Positions 18,196-27,991 of a stretch of 64,000 bases of DNA are shown here, in pieces. Origin of the DNA: Nocardioides mangrovi (GTDB lineage: Bacteria; Actinomycetota; Actinomycetes; Propionibacteriales; Nocardioidaceae); contig NZ_JAIQZJ010000007.1 of NCBI RefSeq assembly GCF_020073815.1, forward strand, positions 1-64,000. The letters are read 5' to 3'. Within the stretch, counting starts at the first letter, position 1. Each line of letters opens with the position of its first letter. A program made the position numbers and the translations under genes. The notes under the pieces were generated by a model. The model saw only the letters and a program-made list of their open reading frames with translations. It ran no database searches and was not told where the DNA came from.

Positions 18196-20106
18196 ATGAC
18201 TCATCGCAAGGGGAGTGGCCGGATCGCCTCACGCCTCGCCGCCGTCCTCGTCTCGGGCACGCTGCTCAGCCCGCTGCCTGCCCTCGCGTCGGCCGGACCG
18301 ACCCACGCGGCCGCGGCCCACGTCACCCAGCAGAAGAGTGGCTGGACCGCCCGCCCCGCCGACTACCCCGGCACGGTCACCCGGACCGACCTCGCGATCC
18401 CGATGTCCGACGGCGTCGTGCTCCGCGGCGACCTGGTCCTTCCCGCCGACGCGGACGGTGCGCCGGTCGACGGCCGCTTCCCGGTCATCGTCACGATCAC
18501 GGCGTACAACAAGTCCTCCGGCAACGTCAGCGGCGGCCTCACCGGGGCGGCCCCCGACTACCTCGTCGAGCGCGGCTACGCCCACCTGACCGTCGACGCC
18601 CGCGGCACCGGCAGCTCCGAGGGCCAGTGGGCGGCGTTCAGCCGGCGTGAGGACAAGGACGCCGGCGAGATCGTCGAGTGGGCGGCGTCCAAGCAGCGCC
18701 CGTGGAGCGACGGCAAGGTCGGCATGAACGGCCCGTCGTACCTCGGCATGAGCCAGATCTTCGCCGCCGGCAGCCAGCCGAAGGGTCTCAAGGCGATCTT
18801 CCCGCAGGTCCCGGCCGCCGACGTCTACCGCGACGTCGTCGCCTCGGGCGGCCAGATCGACGTCGGTTTCATCCCGCTCTGGCTCGGCCTGGTCACCGGC
18901 ACCAGCGTGATCCCGCCGGCCGTCACCGCGACCGACCCCGAGTCCGGCTTCGGCGCGCTCGTCTCCCACCTCACCGCGGCCGGGACCTTCACCATCCCGC
19001 TGATGCTCAAGGCGCTGCTCGGCGGCGACGAGGCGTACGACGGGAAGTTCTACCGGGACCGCTCCCCGGGCCGGGTGATCGGCAAGGTGCAGGTGCCGAC
19101 GTTCCTGGTCGGCGGCGAGTTCGACATCTTCCAGCGCGGCACCCCGCTGCTCTTCGAGAACCTCCAGCAGCGCGGCGTCCCGGTGAAGATGATCATCGGT
19201 CCCTGGGACCACCTCGAGGGCTCTGCCGCGAGCGACATCGACCAGGCCGGCTACGGCACCCTCGACGAGCTGCAGCTGCGGTGGTTCGACCGCTACGTGA
19301 AGGGGATCAAGGACCCGACGCTCGACTCCGACATCGCGCCGATCACCTCCTACGAGCAGGGTTCTGGCGACTGGACGCACGCCGACAGCTGGATGGGCGA
19401 CCAGCACGCCGAGTCCTTCCGGCTCACCGGCGCGGCGCGGGCCGGCGGCGGCATCGGCACGCTGACGGAGGGCGACCCCGACCAGCACGTCGAGGCCGGT
19501 ACGGCGTACGTGCCTCCGGTCCCGGTCTCCGGCCTCTGCACCCGCTCCACCAACCAGTGGACCGCCGGGCTGCCCGAGGCCGCGCTCGCGGACCTGCCGT
19601 GCTGGAGCGACAACGCGCCCAACGACAAGACTGGCGTGGTCTTCCAGACCGATCCGCTCGACCACACCGTCCGGCTGCGCGGACCGATCAACGCGCGGCT
19701 CTACACCTCGAGCCTCAGCGGCGACGGCCTGTTGTCCGTCTCGGTCTCCGACGTCGCGCCCGACGGCACGGTCACCCGCCTCACCGGTGGCTGGCAGACG
19801 ATCGCCCAGCGCAAGCTCGACAAGAGGCGCAGCCGCTACCTCGACGGGCAGCTGATCCAGCCCTACCACCCGTTCACCCGGGCGTCGAAGCAGCCGCTGG
19901 CGAGCGGCGAGGTCGCGCCGGTCGACGTCGAGATCTTCCCGACCGCCGCCGAGCTGGCGCCGGGTCACCGGCTGCGGATCGCGATCCAGGCCTTCGACGT
20001 GCCGCACCTCTCGCCGACGGTGCAGGACCTGCCCTCGACGCTGACCGGGCTCACGATCCACAACTCCGACACCTACCCCTCGGTGCTCACGATCCCGGGG
20101 CTGTGA
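18196..20106 (+). CDS. Secreted CocE/NonD family hydrolase (peptidase S15-like)
   Basis: A 636-aa exported protein. The signal peptide runs to about residue 32 (LPALASA). The alpha/beta hydrolase domain has VTITAYNK, the nucleophile motif NGPSYLGMSQ (GxSYxG; Ser ~residue 180), an acid near FLVGGEFDIFQRG and a His in IGPWDHLEG. The C-terminal half is the jelly-roll domain of X-Pro dipeptidyl-peptidase/CocE proteins (VDVEIFPTAAELAPGHRLRI). It should hydrolyse an ester or amide outside the cell; the substrate is not deducible. Upstream is a palindromic operator candidate. Confidence 0.87.
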   Translation: MTHRKGSGRIASRLAAVLVSGTLLSPLPALASAGPTHAAAAHVTQQKSGWTARPADYPGTVTRTDLAIPMSDGVVLRGDLVLPADADGAPVDGRFPVIVTITAYNKSSGNVSGGLTGAAPDYLVERGYAHLTVDARGTGSSEGQWAAFSRREDKDAGEIVEWAASKQRPWSDGKVGMNGPSYLGMSQIFAAGSQPKGLKAIFPQVPAADVYRDVVASGGQIDVGFIPLWLGLVTGTSVIPPAVTATDPESGFGALVSHLTAAGTFTIPLMLKALLGGDEAYDGKFYRDRSPGRVIGKVQVPTFLVGGEFDIFQRGTPLLFENLQQRGVPVKMIIGPWDHLEGSAASDIDQAGYGTLDELQLRWFDRYVKGIKDPTLDSDIAPITSYEQGSGDWTHADSWMGDQHAESFRLTGAARAGGGIGTLTEGDPDQHVEAGTAYVPPVPVSGLCTRSTNQWTAGLPEAALADLPCWSDNAPNDKTGVVFQTDPLDHTVRLRGPINARLYTSSLSGDGLLSVSVSDVAPDGTVTRLTGGWQTIAQRKLDKRRSRYLDGQLIQPYHPFTRASKQPLASGEVAPVDVEIFPTAAELAPGHRLRIAIQAFDVPHLSPTVQDLPSTLTGLTIHNSDTYPSVLTIPGL

Positions 20107-20518
20107 GCCTCCGGAGGATCGTGACGAGCCGCTCCCGGTCTCGGGACGGGAGCGGCGCGACGAGGTGACGGCGTACGGCGTCGGCGTGCACGGGCCGCGC
20201 CCGTGCCGCGGCGGCACGACCCATGGTCGTCAACCGCACCTCGACCCCGCCGGGCACCTCCGTGCGGTTGACGAGTCCACGCTCGGCCATCCGCTTGAGG
20301 TGGTGGGAGAGACGGCTGCGGTGCCAGCCCGTCGTCGTGGCGAGGTCGCTCTGCCGCAGCCGCGCCCCGTCCGCCTGCTGGAGACACATCAACACGGTGA
20401 CGTCGGGCTCCGAGAGGCCGGTCGCCTCGGCGACATCGGTGCTGACCTGCGCCAACGCCTCGCTCGCGGCCACCCACGCGGCCCACAGCTCCGCGTCCGC
20501 GTCGGTCAGCGGCTCCAT
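20087..20518 (-). CDS. MarR-family transcriptional regulator
   Basis: A 143-aa winged-helix protein with helix-turn-helix SQSD-type segment LRQSDLATTTGWHRSRLSHH, then LKRMAERGLVNRTEVPGGVEVRLT (wing) and the C-terminal dimer helix. ATG 20518 is chosen because GGAG lies 5 nt upstream and a consensus promoter lies between it and a TTG at 20563. Its 3' end overlaps the hydrolase gene by 20 bp, tail to tail. It is divergent from the DinB-like gene and may control it; the effector is unknown. Confidence 0.88.
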   Translation of the reverse strand: MEPLTDADAELWAAWVAASEALAQVSTDVAEATGLSEPDVTVLMCLQQADGARLRQSDLATTTGWHRSRLSHHLKRMAERGLVNRTEVPGGVEVRLTTMGRAAAARARPVHADAVRRHLVAPLPSRDRERLVTILRRLTAPGS

Positions 20519-20535
20519 GCGCACTCCACGGCCCC

Positions 20536-20563
20536 AGCCTAGGGCTCGGTGTTGTCGTGTCAA
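20536..20563 (-). promoter_or_regulatory. Promoter of the MarR-type gene
   Basis: On the minus strand, -35 TTGACA (20563-20558) and -10 TAGGCT (20541-20536) are separated by 16 bp. The expected start is about 10 nt upstream of the ribosome site. Confidence 0.5.
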
Positions 20564-20604
20564 CGAATGCGATGAGTCCGCCGCTGTCGACGGGTCGACA
20601 GGGC

Positions 20605-21189
20605 ATGGACACCATCGACTTCCGCCCGGCCACGGACCTGGTCGCCGCCCTCGTGCGCGGCGTCCGCGACGACCAGCTCGGCGCGCCGACCCCCTGTCCG
20701 GCGTACACGGTCGGCGACCTGCTCGACCACGTGCACGGCCTCGCCCTCGCCTTCACCTGGGCCGCGACCAAGTCCGCCCCGCCGGGCGGCGCCTCGCCCT
20801 CGGCGGACGCCGCCGCGCTGCCGGGCGACTGGCGCGACGCCATCCCGGCCCGGCTCACCGCCCTCGCGGCCGCCTGGGAGGACCCGGACGCGTACGCCGG
20901 CCTCACCATGGCCGGCCCGATCGAGATGCCGGCCGAGATCGCCGCCCTGGTCGCCCTCGACGAGGTCGTCGTCCACGGCTGGGACCTCGCGCGCGCCACC
21001 GGCCAGGCCTACGACCCCCACGAGAGCGTCGTCCGGGCCTCGCTCGACTTCGCCCGCGGCTTCGAGGTGCCCGAGGGCGCCGGCGACGGCCCCTTCGGCC
21101 CCGCCGTACCCGTCGAGGAGGACGCCGCGCTCCTCGACCGCCTCGCCGGCGCCACCGGCCGCGAGCCGGGCTGGGCACCCGCCTCCTGA
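20605..21189 (+). CDS. DinB-like metal-binding protein (TIGR03086 type)
   Basis: A 194-aa protein of the mycothiol-dependent maleylpyruvate-isomerase N-terminal/DinB-like four-helix family. The metal-ligand histidines are in LLDHVHGLALAF and DEVVVHGWDLARATG, and the PTPCPAYTVGDLLDH start is typical. Family members bind a divalent metal and are often linked to mycothiol chemistry, but the reaction here is unknown. It is divergent from the MarR gene. ATG 20605 gives the family N-terminus; an upstream GTG at 20557 is possible but lacks a ribosome site. Confidence 0.8.
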   Translation: MDTIDFRPATDLVAALVRGVRDDQLGAPTPCPAYTVGDLLDHVHGLALAFTWAATKSAPPGGASPSADAAALPGDWRDAIPARLTALAAAWEDPDAYAGLTMAGPIEMPAEIAALVALDEVVVHGWDLARATGQAYDPHESVVRASLDFARGFEVPEGAGDGPFGPAVPVEEDAALLDRLAGATGREPGWAPAS

Positions 21190-21227
21190 TTTCGTCCGCC
21201 CCGAGGCCCTCCGGTACTGTCTCCCGC

Positions 21228-21317
21228 GGTGGCGTGTCCGAGCGGCCGAAGGTGCAACACTCGAAATGTTGTGTGGGGTCAAACCCACCGTGGGTTCAAA
21301 TCCCACCGCCACCGCCA
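21228..21317 (+). tRNA. tRNA-Ser (anticodon CGA)
   Basis: A class II tRNA with acceptor GGTGGCG/CGCCACC, anticodon loop CTCGAAA (CGA at 21262-21264), a long variable arm, T-loop TTCAAAT and an encoded CCA at 21315-21317. It reads UCG. Confidence 0.95.
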
Positions 21318-21324
21318 GCCAGTC

Positions 21325-21363
21325 GACGAGGCCCCGTCCGGATCATCCGGACGGGGCCTCGTC
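21325..21363. terminator. Long hairpin after tRNA-Ser(CGA)
   Basis: Two 19-bp arms (21325-21343 and 21345-21363) are perfectly complementary around a single C; the core is GGCCCCGTCCGGAT / ATCCGGACGGGGCC. It lies 8 bp after the tRNA and has no U-tract. Confidence 0.8.
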
Positions 21364-21391
21364 GCGTCCGGGCGAGGGCTACCGTCGTGGT

Positions 21392-22006
21392 GTGCGGGCG
21401 ATGGTCGGGCGGGGGATCGATCCCGACACCCCGCTCACCGTCACCCTCGCGGACGGGCGGCCGCGCTGCCACTGGGCCGGTGCGCCGATCGCGGGGCTCG
21501 TCGACTACCACGACGTCGGGTGGGGCACGCCGGTGCACGACGAGGCCGGGCTGCTGCGGGCGCTCACCGAGGCGCTGATGGCGGGCGGGCTCTCGTGGGA
21601 GGTGGTCTTCCGCCGTCGCGACGCGATGCGGGACGCCTTCGCGGGCTACGAGCCGACCGTGGTGGCGGCGTACGACGAACGCGACGTCCAGCGGCTCCTC
21701 GCCGATCGTCGGGTCGTGCGTCAGCGGCGCAAGATCGAGCAGGTGATCCACAACGCCCGGCTGGTGGTCGAGGGGCCGTCGCTCGACGAGCTGGTGTGGG
21801 CGCACGCGCCGGTGGCGCGCGGTCCCGTCACGTCCTGGGCGAGCGCGCTCGACTCAGCGCCCGTCGGGGATCGCGTCAGCGCCGTGCTCCGCACCCGCGG
21901 CTACCGCGGCGTCGGGCCGGTCGTCGCGCACAGCATGCTCAACGCGGTCGGCGTGCTGGACGGCCACGTCCTCGGCTGCTTCCGGACGGTCAGCTCCCGA
22001 GCTTGA
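21392..22006 (+). CDS. DNA-3-methyladenine glycosylase I family protein
   Basis: A 204-aa Tag-like base-excision repair protein. It keeps the zinc ligands Cys of PRCHWAG, His of YHDVGWGTPVHD, and the pair in GHVLGCF (HxxxC). It also has the substrate-pocket motif GGLSWEVVFRRR and the helix-hairpin-helix region GYRGVGPVVAHSMLNAVG. It would remove 3-methyladenine from DNA. Identity to canonical Tag looks moderate, so the substrate is inferred. GTG 21392 has a GAGGGC site upstream; ATG 21401 is an alternative. It overlaps the convergent next gene by 17 bp. Confidence 0.8.
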   Translation: MRAMVGRGIDPDTPLTVTLADGRPRCHWAGAPIAGLVDYHDVGWGTPVHDEAGLLRALTEALMAGGLSWEVVFRRRDAMRDAFAGYEPTVVAAYDERDVQRLLADRRVVRQRRKIEQVIHNARLVVEGPSLDELVWAHAPVARGPVTSWASALDSAPVGDRVSAVLRTRGYRGVGPVVAHSMLNAVGVLDGHVLGCFRTVSSRA

Positions 22007-22823
22007 ACGTGCCGAAGACGGCGTCGTGGTCGGAGTGCAGCTCCGCCGTCGACTGCTCCTTCGGCACCAGTCCACTCGTGTAGAGCAGGTAGTCGATGGT
22101 GGCGCCACCGTGGTCGCCGGTGCCGCCGACCGGCATCCCGAAGGTCGCGTACGTCGAGGTCAGTCCGCCCTTGTCGAAGATGGTCCGCGGGAAGAGGCTC
22201 GAGGTGTAGTGGGAGTTGAGGTCGCCGCCGACGAGCACCGGCCCGCGCTTCTCCAGGTGGGTCACGACCGTCACCAGGTGCTTGGCGAACTTCGGCAGCA
22301 GCCCCTCGGTGCGCGGCAGCGTCGGCGCCGGGTGCGCGGAGACCACCGAGACGACGTTGCCGGTGCGGGTCGAGCGAAGGGTCACCCAGTTGACGGCGCG
22401 CTGGCCCCACCGGACCTGCCGCCGGGTCATCCACCGGGTGCCGTGGCCGATCGCCTCCCACCGGTGCTTGCGCCACAGGACCGGCGTCTCCCGGGTGTAC
22501 GGCGAGCTCAGGCCGCGGTACGCGTCGTACCCCTGCGGCCGGATCTCCTCGTCCGTCCGGTAGCCCGCCTCGTTGAGCGTGACGAAGTCGGGTCTGCCCT
22601 CGGTCACCTCGGCCAGGTCGGCGGCGAACTTCGCCTCCCCCTGCTTGAGGTTCGCCTGCGCCAGGTGCAGCCTCTGCGGCACGACCTGGTGCCGGTGCTC
22701 GGCGTGATGGTGGCGGTGGTGCTTCGCGTGGTGGCGGTGCTGGTGCGCACTCGCCGTCCCGGTGAGCGAGGCCGTCAGGGCGACGGCGAGCAGGGCAGCG
22801 GTCAGGCAGGACTTCGTGCGCAC
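21990..22823 (-). CDS. Secreted endonuclease/exonuclease/phosphatase-family protein, His-rich
   Basis: A 277-aa exported EEP-fold protein. The signal peptide (RTKSCLTAALLAVALTASL) is followed by a striking histidine cluster (HQHRHHAKHHRHHH). The domain has QANLKQGE, FVTLNEAGY, VSAHPAPTL, GPVLVGGDLNSHY and the C-terminal LHSDHDAVFG. These correspond to the metal Glu, the catalytic GDLNS and the terminal SDH of EEP hydrolases. GTG 22823 was chosen because it gives the clean signal peptide. The His-rich segment may bind metal ions. DNA, phospholipid or another phosphodiester substrate are all possible. Confidence 0.8.
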   Translation of the reverse strand: MRTKSCLTAALLAVALTASLTGTASAHQHRHHAKHHRHHHAEHRHQVVPQRLHLAQANLKQGEAKFAADLAEVTEGRPDFVTLNEAGYRTDEEIRPQGYDAYRGLSSPYTRETPVLWRKHRWEAIGHGTRWMTRRQVRWGQRAVNWVTLRSTRTGNVVSVVSAHPAPTLPRTEGLLPKFAKHLVTVVTHLEKRGPVLVGGDLNSHYTSSLFPRTIFDKGGLTSTYATFGMPVGGTGDHGGATIDYLLYTSGLVPKEQSTAELHSDHDAVFGTFKLGS

Positions 22824-22950
22824 GAGGTCATCATCGGCCGGATCGCGCGCGTCCTGACCAGGGGGCGAGCAGCGGCTCCCACACCGGCGGCGCGTCCTGG
22901 GCTCCGGACCTCCACGCCGTGACGTCGCGGTCGTCGTGTGGAATGGGCCC

Positions 22951-23490
22951 ATGCCGCTCTACGAGTTCGAGGGCAAGCGCCCCACCGTCCATCCCGATGC
23001 CTTCGTCGCACCGACCGCGACCCTGATCGGCGACGTGACCGTCGAGGCCGGCGCGAGCGTCTGGTACGGCGCCGTGATCCGCGCCGACATCTGCACGATC
23101 GTGATCGGCGCGGGCTCCAACATCCAGGACAACTCCGTGCTCCACGCGGCGCCCGGCACCTCGCTCGTCGTGGGGGCGAACGCCACGGTCGGCCACGGCT
23201 GCATCGTGCACTGCGCGGAGGTCGGTGAGCAGGCGCTGATCGGCAACGGCTCGACGCTGCTGGACGGCGCGAGGATCGGGTCGCGCACGCTGGTCGCCGC
23301 CGGGTCGGTCGTCACCCCGGGCACCGAGATCCCCGGCGGCATGGTCGCGGCGGGCATCCCGGCCAAGCCCACCAAGCCGATCGAGGGCACGTCGTCGCAG
23401 TTCTGGGTCGAGCAGAACCCGCCGTACTACCAGGAGCTCGCCCAGCGGCACGCCAAGAGCGCCGTGCTCGTCGAGGACGAGGACGACTGA
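22951..23490 (+). CDS. Gamma-carbonic-anhydrase-like hexapeptide-repeat protein
   Basis: A 179-aa left-handed beta-helix protein with repeated hexapeptides (LIGDVTVEAGASVWYGAVIRAD). The three zinc histidines appear in DNSVLHAAPG and VGHGCIVHC. This is the gamma-CA/YrdA-PaaY family; many members lack CA activity. The C-terminal helix (NPPYYQELAQRHAKS) packs on the helix as usual. It ends 1 bp before the enoyl-CoA hydratase gene, so the two are probably cotranscribed. Confidence 0.9.
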   Translation: MPLYEFEGKRPTVHPDAFVAPTATLIGDVTVEAGASVWYGAVIRADICTIVIGAGSNIQDNSVLHAAPGTSLVVGANATVGHGCIVHCAEVGEQALIGNGSTLLDGARIGSRTLVAAGSVVTPGTEIPGGMVAAGIPAKPTKPIEGTSSQFWVEQNPPYYQELAQRHAKSAVLVEDEDD

Positions 23491-23491
23491 C

Positions 23492-24256
23492 ATGAGCGTG
23501 CGGGTCCGCGTCGACGGTCCGGTGACGACGGTCGTCCTCGACCGCCCCGAGGCCCGCAACGCCGTCGACGGCCCGACCGCGGCCGCGCTCGCCGACGCCT
23601 TCCGCGCCTTCGACGCGGACGACAGCCAGAGCGTCGCGGTCCTCTACGGCGACGGCGGCACCTTCTGCGCCGGCGCCGACCTCAAGGCGATCGGCACCGA
23701 GCGCGGCAACCAGGTGACCCCGGTCGAGGACGGTGGCGACGGCCCGATGGGCCCGACCCGGATGCGGCTGTCCAAGCCGGTGATCGCGGCGATCGAGGGG
23801 TACGCCGTCGCCGGTGGGCTCGAGCTCGCGCTCTGGTGCGACCTGCGGGTGGCCGCCGGTGACGCGGTGCTCGGCGTCTTCTGCCGTCGCTGGGGCGTGC
23901 CGCTCATCGACGGCGGCACGGTCCGGCTGCCGCGCCTCATCGGCGCCAGCCGCGCCATGGACCTCACCCTGACCGGCCGCCCGGTCGACGCCTGGGAGGC
24001 CGAGCGGATCGGCCTGGTCAACCGGGTCGTCCCCGTCGGCCAGGCCCGGGTCGAGGCCGAGGCGCTCGCCCACCAGCTGGCCGCGCTCCCGCAGGTCTGC
24101 CTGCGCGAGGACCGGCTCTCGCTGCTGGAGCAGGAGGGCCTGACCGAGGACGACGCGCTCGCCAACGAGCTCCGCCACGGCACGACCTCGCTGACCTCCG
24201 GCGCGATCGAGGGCGCCGCCAGGTTCGCCGGCGGCGAGGGCCGCCACGGCCAGTAG
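23492..24256 (+). CDS. Enoyl-CoA hydratase/isomerase family protein (crotonase)
   Basis: A 254-aa crotonase. It has the substrate-binding FCAGADLKAIG (oxyanion-hole half), IAAIEGYAVAGGLELALWCD (second half) and the GRPVDAWEAERIGLVNRVV helix. In canonical hydratases the two catalytic Glu residues are in GAGADIKEM-distal and E-x-GVP regions; here the second region reads CRRWGVPLIDGGT, so an atypical reaction is possible. It directly follows the hexapeptide gene and precedes the MoxR gene by 14 bp. Confidence 0.85.
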   Translation: MSVRVRVDGPVTTVVLDRPEARNAVDGPTAAALADAFRAFDADDSQSVAVLYGDGGTFCAGADLKAIGTERGNQVTPVEDGGDGPMGPTRMRLSKPVIAAIEGYAVAGGLELALWCDLRVAAGDAVLGVFCRRWGVPLIDGGTVRLPRLIGASRAMDLTLTGRPVDAWEAERIGLVNRVVPVGQARVEAEALAHQLAALPQVCLREDRLSLLEQEGLTEDDALANELRHGTTSLTSGAIEGAARFAGGEGRHGQ

Positions 24257-24270
24257 GGAAGGATGACCCC

Positions 24271-25172
<902 letters not shown>

Positions 25173-25176
<4 letters not shown>

Positions 25177-26552
25177 CATCGGGTCTCGTCGACAGGCACA
25201 TCGGCTTCCTGGAGGCGCTGCGCGCCGCCGGGATGTCGGTGTCGCTCGCCGAGGACCTCGACGCGATCGGCGCGCTGTCCGTGCTCCCGTGGAGCGAGCG
25301 CGAGACCGTGCGGGCGGCGTACGCCGCGACGCTGGTGAAGAAGCAGACCCAGCGCCCGACCTTCGACGCGCTCTTCGACGTCTACTTCCCGCGGATGGTC
25401 GGTGACGGCGTACGCCGCGACGCCGACGACCAGCCCGAGCCGGCCGCGGCCCGGGACAACGCCGCCGCGCTGGCGGCCTTCCGCGAGCAGCTCGCCGACG
25501 CGCTGGCCGAGGGCGACCAGCAGGCGATGCTCGAGCTGGCGGCGGAGATGATCGCGCGGTTCGGCGCGATGCCCGGTCGTGGCCCGGGCCTGTCGTCATG
25601 GTCGGCGTACACCGCCATGCAGCGGGTCGCCCCCAACGAGCTCGTCGACCGCATCGTCGCGGCCCTGCTCGCCGACGGCCGCGCCGACGACGACGCGCGC
25701 CGCGAGGCCGGGCGCCGGATGGGCGGCTTCACCGCGATGGTCGAGGCCGACGCCCGGCGCCGGATCGCGGAGGAGAAGGGACCCGAGCACGTCGCGTCGG
25801 TCGCGGTGAAGCCGTCCATCGACCGGCTCGACTTCACCGCCGCCCGCCGCTCCGACCTCGAGCAGATGCGCCGCGAGATCTACCCGCTTGCGCGCCGGCT
25901 CGCGACCCGGCTCACCCAGGAGCACCACGCCAAGCGCCGCGGCCCGCTGGACTTCCGGCGTACCGTCCGTGCGTCGGTCTCCACCGGCGGCGTTCCGCTC
26001 GAGACCCACCACCGGCCCAAGCGCCCGCACCGCACCGAGCTGGTCGTGCTCTGCGACGTGAGCGGGTCGGTGGCCAACTTCGCGCAGTTCACGCTGCTGC
26101 TCGTCTACGCGCTGCGCGACCAGTTCGAGAAGGTCCGCGCCTTCACCTTCATCGACCACGTCCACGAGGTCACCCACCACTTCAAGCCCGGTGCCGACCC
26201 CGGCGACGTGCTCACCGACCTCGCGGCGGCGACCGCCCACGCCGCGCTGTGGGGCCGCACCAACTACGGCCGCGCGCTGGTGAAGTTCGAGGAGTCGTAC
26301 GCCGACGCGCTCGGCCCGCGCTCGTCCCTGCTGATCCTCGGCGACGCCCGCTCCAACTACAGCGACCTGCACCTCGACGTGCTCGAGCGGCTGGCCGGCT
26401 CGGCCCGGCACGCGTGGTGGCTCAACCCCGAGCACCGTCGTCACTGGGACACCGGCGACTCGGCCGCGTCGAAGTACGCCGCGGTCGTGCCGATGGTCGA
26501 GTGCCGCAACCTGACCCAGCTCGGGGAGTTCGTGCACGACACGCTCGCCTGA
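25173..26552 (+). CDS. VWA-domain protein (CoxE-like), MoxR partner
   Basis: A 459-aa protein. A helical N-terminal ~280 residues is followed by a VWA domain with an intact MIDAS start, LCDVSGSVANF (DxSxS near residue 294), and later WGRTNYGRAL (Thr) and ILGDARSNYSD (Asp). This is the CoxE-type partner of MoxR ATPases, implicated in metal insertion or remodelling of target complexes. It is translationally coupled to the MoxR gene and followed by a long hairpin. Confidence 0.9.
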
Positions 26553-26558
26553 GCGCCC

Positions 26559-26652
26559 GCGGGTTCACCAAGGGATGAAGGTGAACCGACGCTTACCGCG
26601 GTGAGCTCGACGGGGGAAGCGCGGGTTCGCCCTGATCCCTTGGTGAACCCGC
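26559..26652. terminator. Large bidirectional hairpin between convergent genes
   Basis: Outer 18-bp perfect arms GCGGGTTCACCAAGGGAT (26559-26576) and ATCCCTTGGTGAACCCGC (26635-26652). Inside, GTGAACC-ACGCTT and AAGCG-GGGTTCGC form a second imperfect stem. It lies between the VWA gene and the minus-strand ESX accessory cluster. Confidence 0.7.
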
Positions 26653-26686
26653 AGCCCACGCACCACCGGCCGACGAGGGGCCGCGC

Positions 26687-27991
26687 TCAGCCGAGGTAGC
26701 CGAGCTCCCGCAGGCTGTCGAGCTCGGCGCGCAGCTCCGGGCTGGTCGAGGCGTCGGCGGCGCGGGCGCCGGCGAGGTAGCGCTCGGCGCCCTCGGTGCC
26801 GGTGCCGTCGAAGACCACCGTGAGCCGGTTGTCGGCGGCGGCGTTGACCAAGGAGCCGAGCAGCGCGACGGGGTCGGTGCGGTCCTCGAGCGAGATCATC
26901 CGGGTGCGGCGCGGCACCCGCGGCACCAGCGCCGACGGGGCGCCCGCGGTGACCACGCGCTCGACGTCGAACAGCGTCGACTCCGACAGCGCCGCGATGT
27001 CGAGCGCGGTCGGCCCGCCCGGTCCGGACCCGGCCAGCAGCACCCGCGCGGGACCGTCGACCCGGTCGGCGCGGACCGTGGCCTCGATCGCCTTGATGGC
27101 CCGGTCGGTGTAGGGCACGTGGTCTCCGCCGACCAGTCGCAGCTGGGACTGGGAGCGCCCGTGCGGACCGGGCAGCAGGACGACGTACGCCCCGGGTGCG
27201 ACGCGCTGCACGGTGACCGCACGGGTGGCCGCGAAGAGCATCGCCATCAGGTCTTCGAGGCCGCCCGGTCGCTCGCCGGCGCCCTCGGCCGCCGGCGGCT
27301 CGTCGGTGCCGTCGTCCTCGGGCCGATCGACCAGGCCGCCCGCGATGTCGCGCAGGGCCGAGCCGAGGTCGACCGCAAAGGTCTCCGCGCCGGTCGCGGC
27401 CAGGCCGCCGCGCGCCGCGGCGTCGTCCTCGGTGGCCAGCGCCGGGGTGGTCAGCAGCGACCGCAGCCGCAACCCGTCGAGCAGCCCGCCGCCGGTGCTC
27501 ACGTGGTCGAGCAGCTCCGGGTTGTTCTCGGCGAGCTCGTCGAGGTAGGCCGTCACCCCGTCGCGGTCGAGCGCATCGGTCTCGATCAGCCCCGCGGAGA
27601 CGACGGCCCCGCCGAGCGCGACCTCCGGGGCGAGGTAGCCGATCGCGCGGCCGGCGACCGACCCGAGCGTGCGGTAGGCGGCGTCCTGGAGCTCGTCGAT
27701 CCAGCGGTAGGTCAGCACGGTCGCGCGGACGACGAGGGCGTCGGCGTCGAGCTCGACCGAGCGGGCGAGCAGGCCGTACTTGCCGGTGGTCGCCCCGCGC
27801 ACCGCCTCGTCGAAGCGGTTCCAGCTGCCCGTCGAGAGCTCCGCCGACTCGGCCAGCGCGGGGTCGCCGAGCAGCCGCTCCCCGAGGCCGGCGCGGTGCC
27901 GCATGTCGGCGCCGGTGGCGTCGAAGAGGTCGGCGAGCCGCATCATGTCGTCGTAGCGCGCGGCCGACGTACGCCGGGTCGCGTCGGTCAT
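26687..27991 (-). CDS. ESX-linked esterase paralogue lacking the nucleophile (pseudo-esterase)
   Basis: A 434-aa protein clearly related to the 458-aa esterase-like protein encoded at 29412-30788: both share RLADLFDATGADMRHRAGLG-like helices and a C-terminal alpha/beta-hydrolase half. Here the nucleophile elbow reads VLLAGSGPGG; the paralogue has VLLVGHSQGG. The Ser is replaced by Gly, and the late His region is absent (GAERYLAGAR). It is therefore probably not a hydrolase. No signal peptide is seen. It is the last gene of the minus-strand ESX accessory group and overlaps the EspG-like gene by 4 bp. A role as binding or secreted partner is inference. Confidence 0.7.
   Translation of the reverse strand: MTDATRRTSAARYDDMMRLADLFDATGADMRHRAGLGERLLGDPALAESAELSTGSWNRFDEAVRGATTGKYGLLARSVELDADALVVRATVLTYRWIDELQDAAYRTLGSVAGRAIGYLAPEVALGGAVVSAGLIETDALDRDGVTAYLDELAENNPELLDHVSTGGGLLDGLRLRSLLTTPALATEDDAAARGGLAATGAETFAVDLGSALRDIAGGLVDRPEDDGTDEPPAAEGAGERPGGLEDLMAMLFAATRAVTVQRVAPGAYVVLLPGPHGRSQSQLRLVGGDHVPYTDRAIKAIEATVRADRVDGPARVLLAGSGPGGPTALDIAALSESTLFDVERVVTAGAPSALVPRVPRRTRMISLEDRTDPVALLGSLVNAAADNRLTVVFDGTGTEGAERYLAGARAADASTSPELRAELDSLRELGYLG

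Noticed and set aside
21228..21363. Integration site (attB) at tRNA-Ser
   Set aside because: No integrase, no displaced tRNA 3' copy and no foreign genes follow; the repeat after the tRNA is a simple hairpin.
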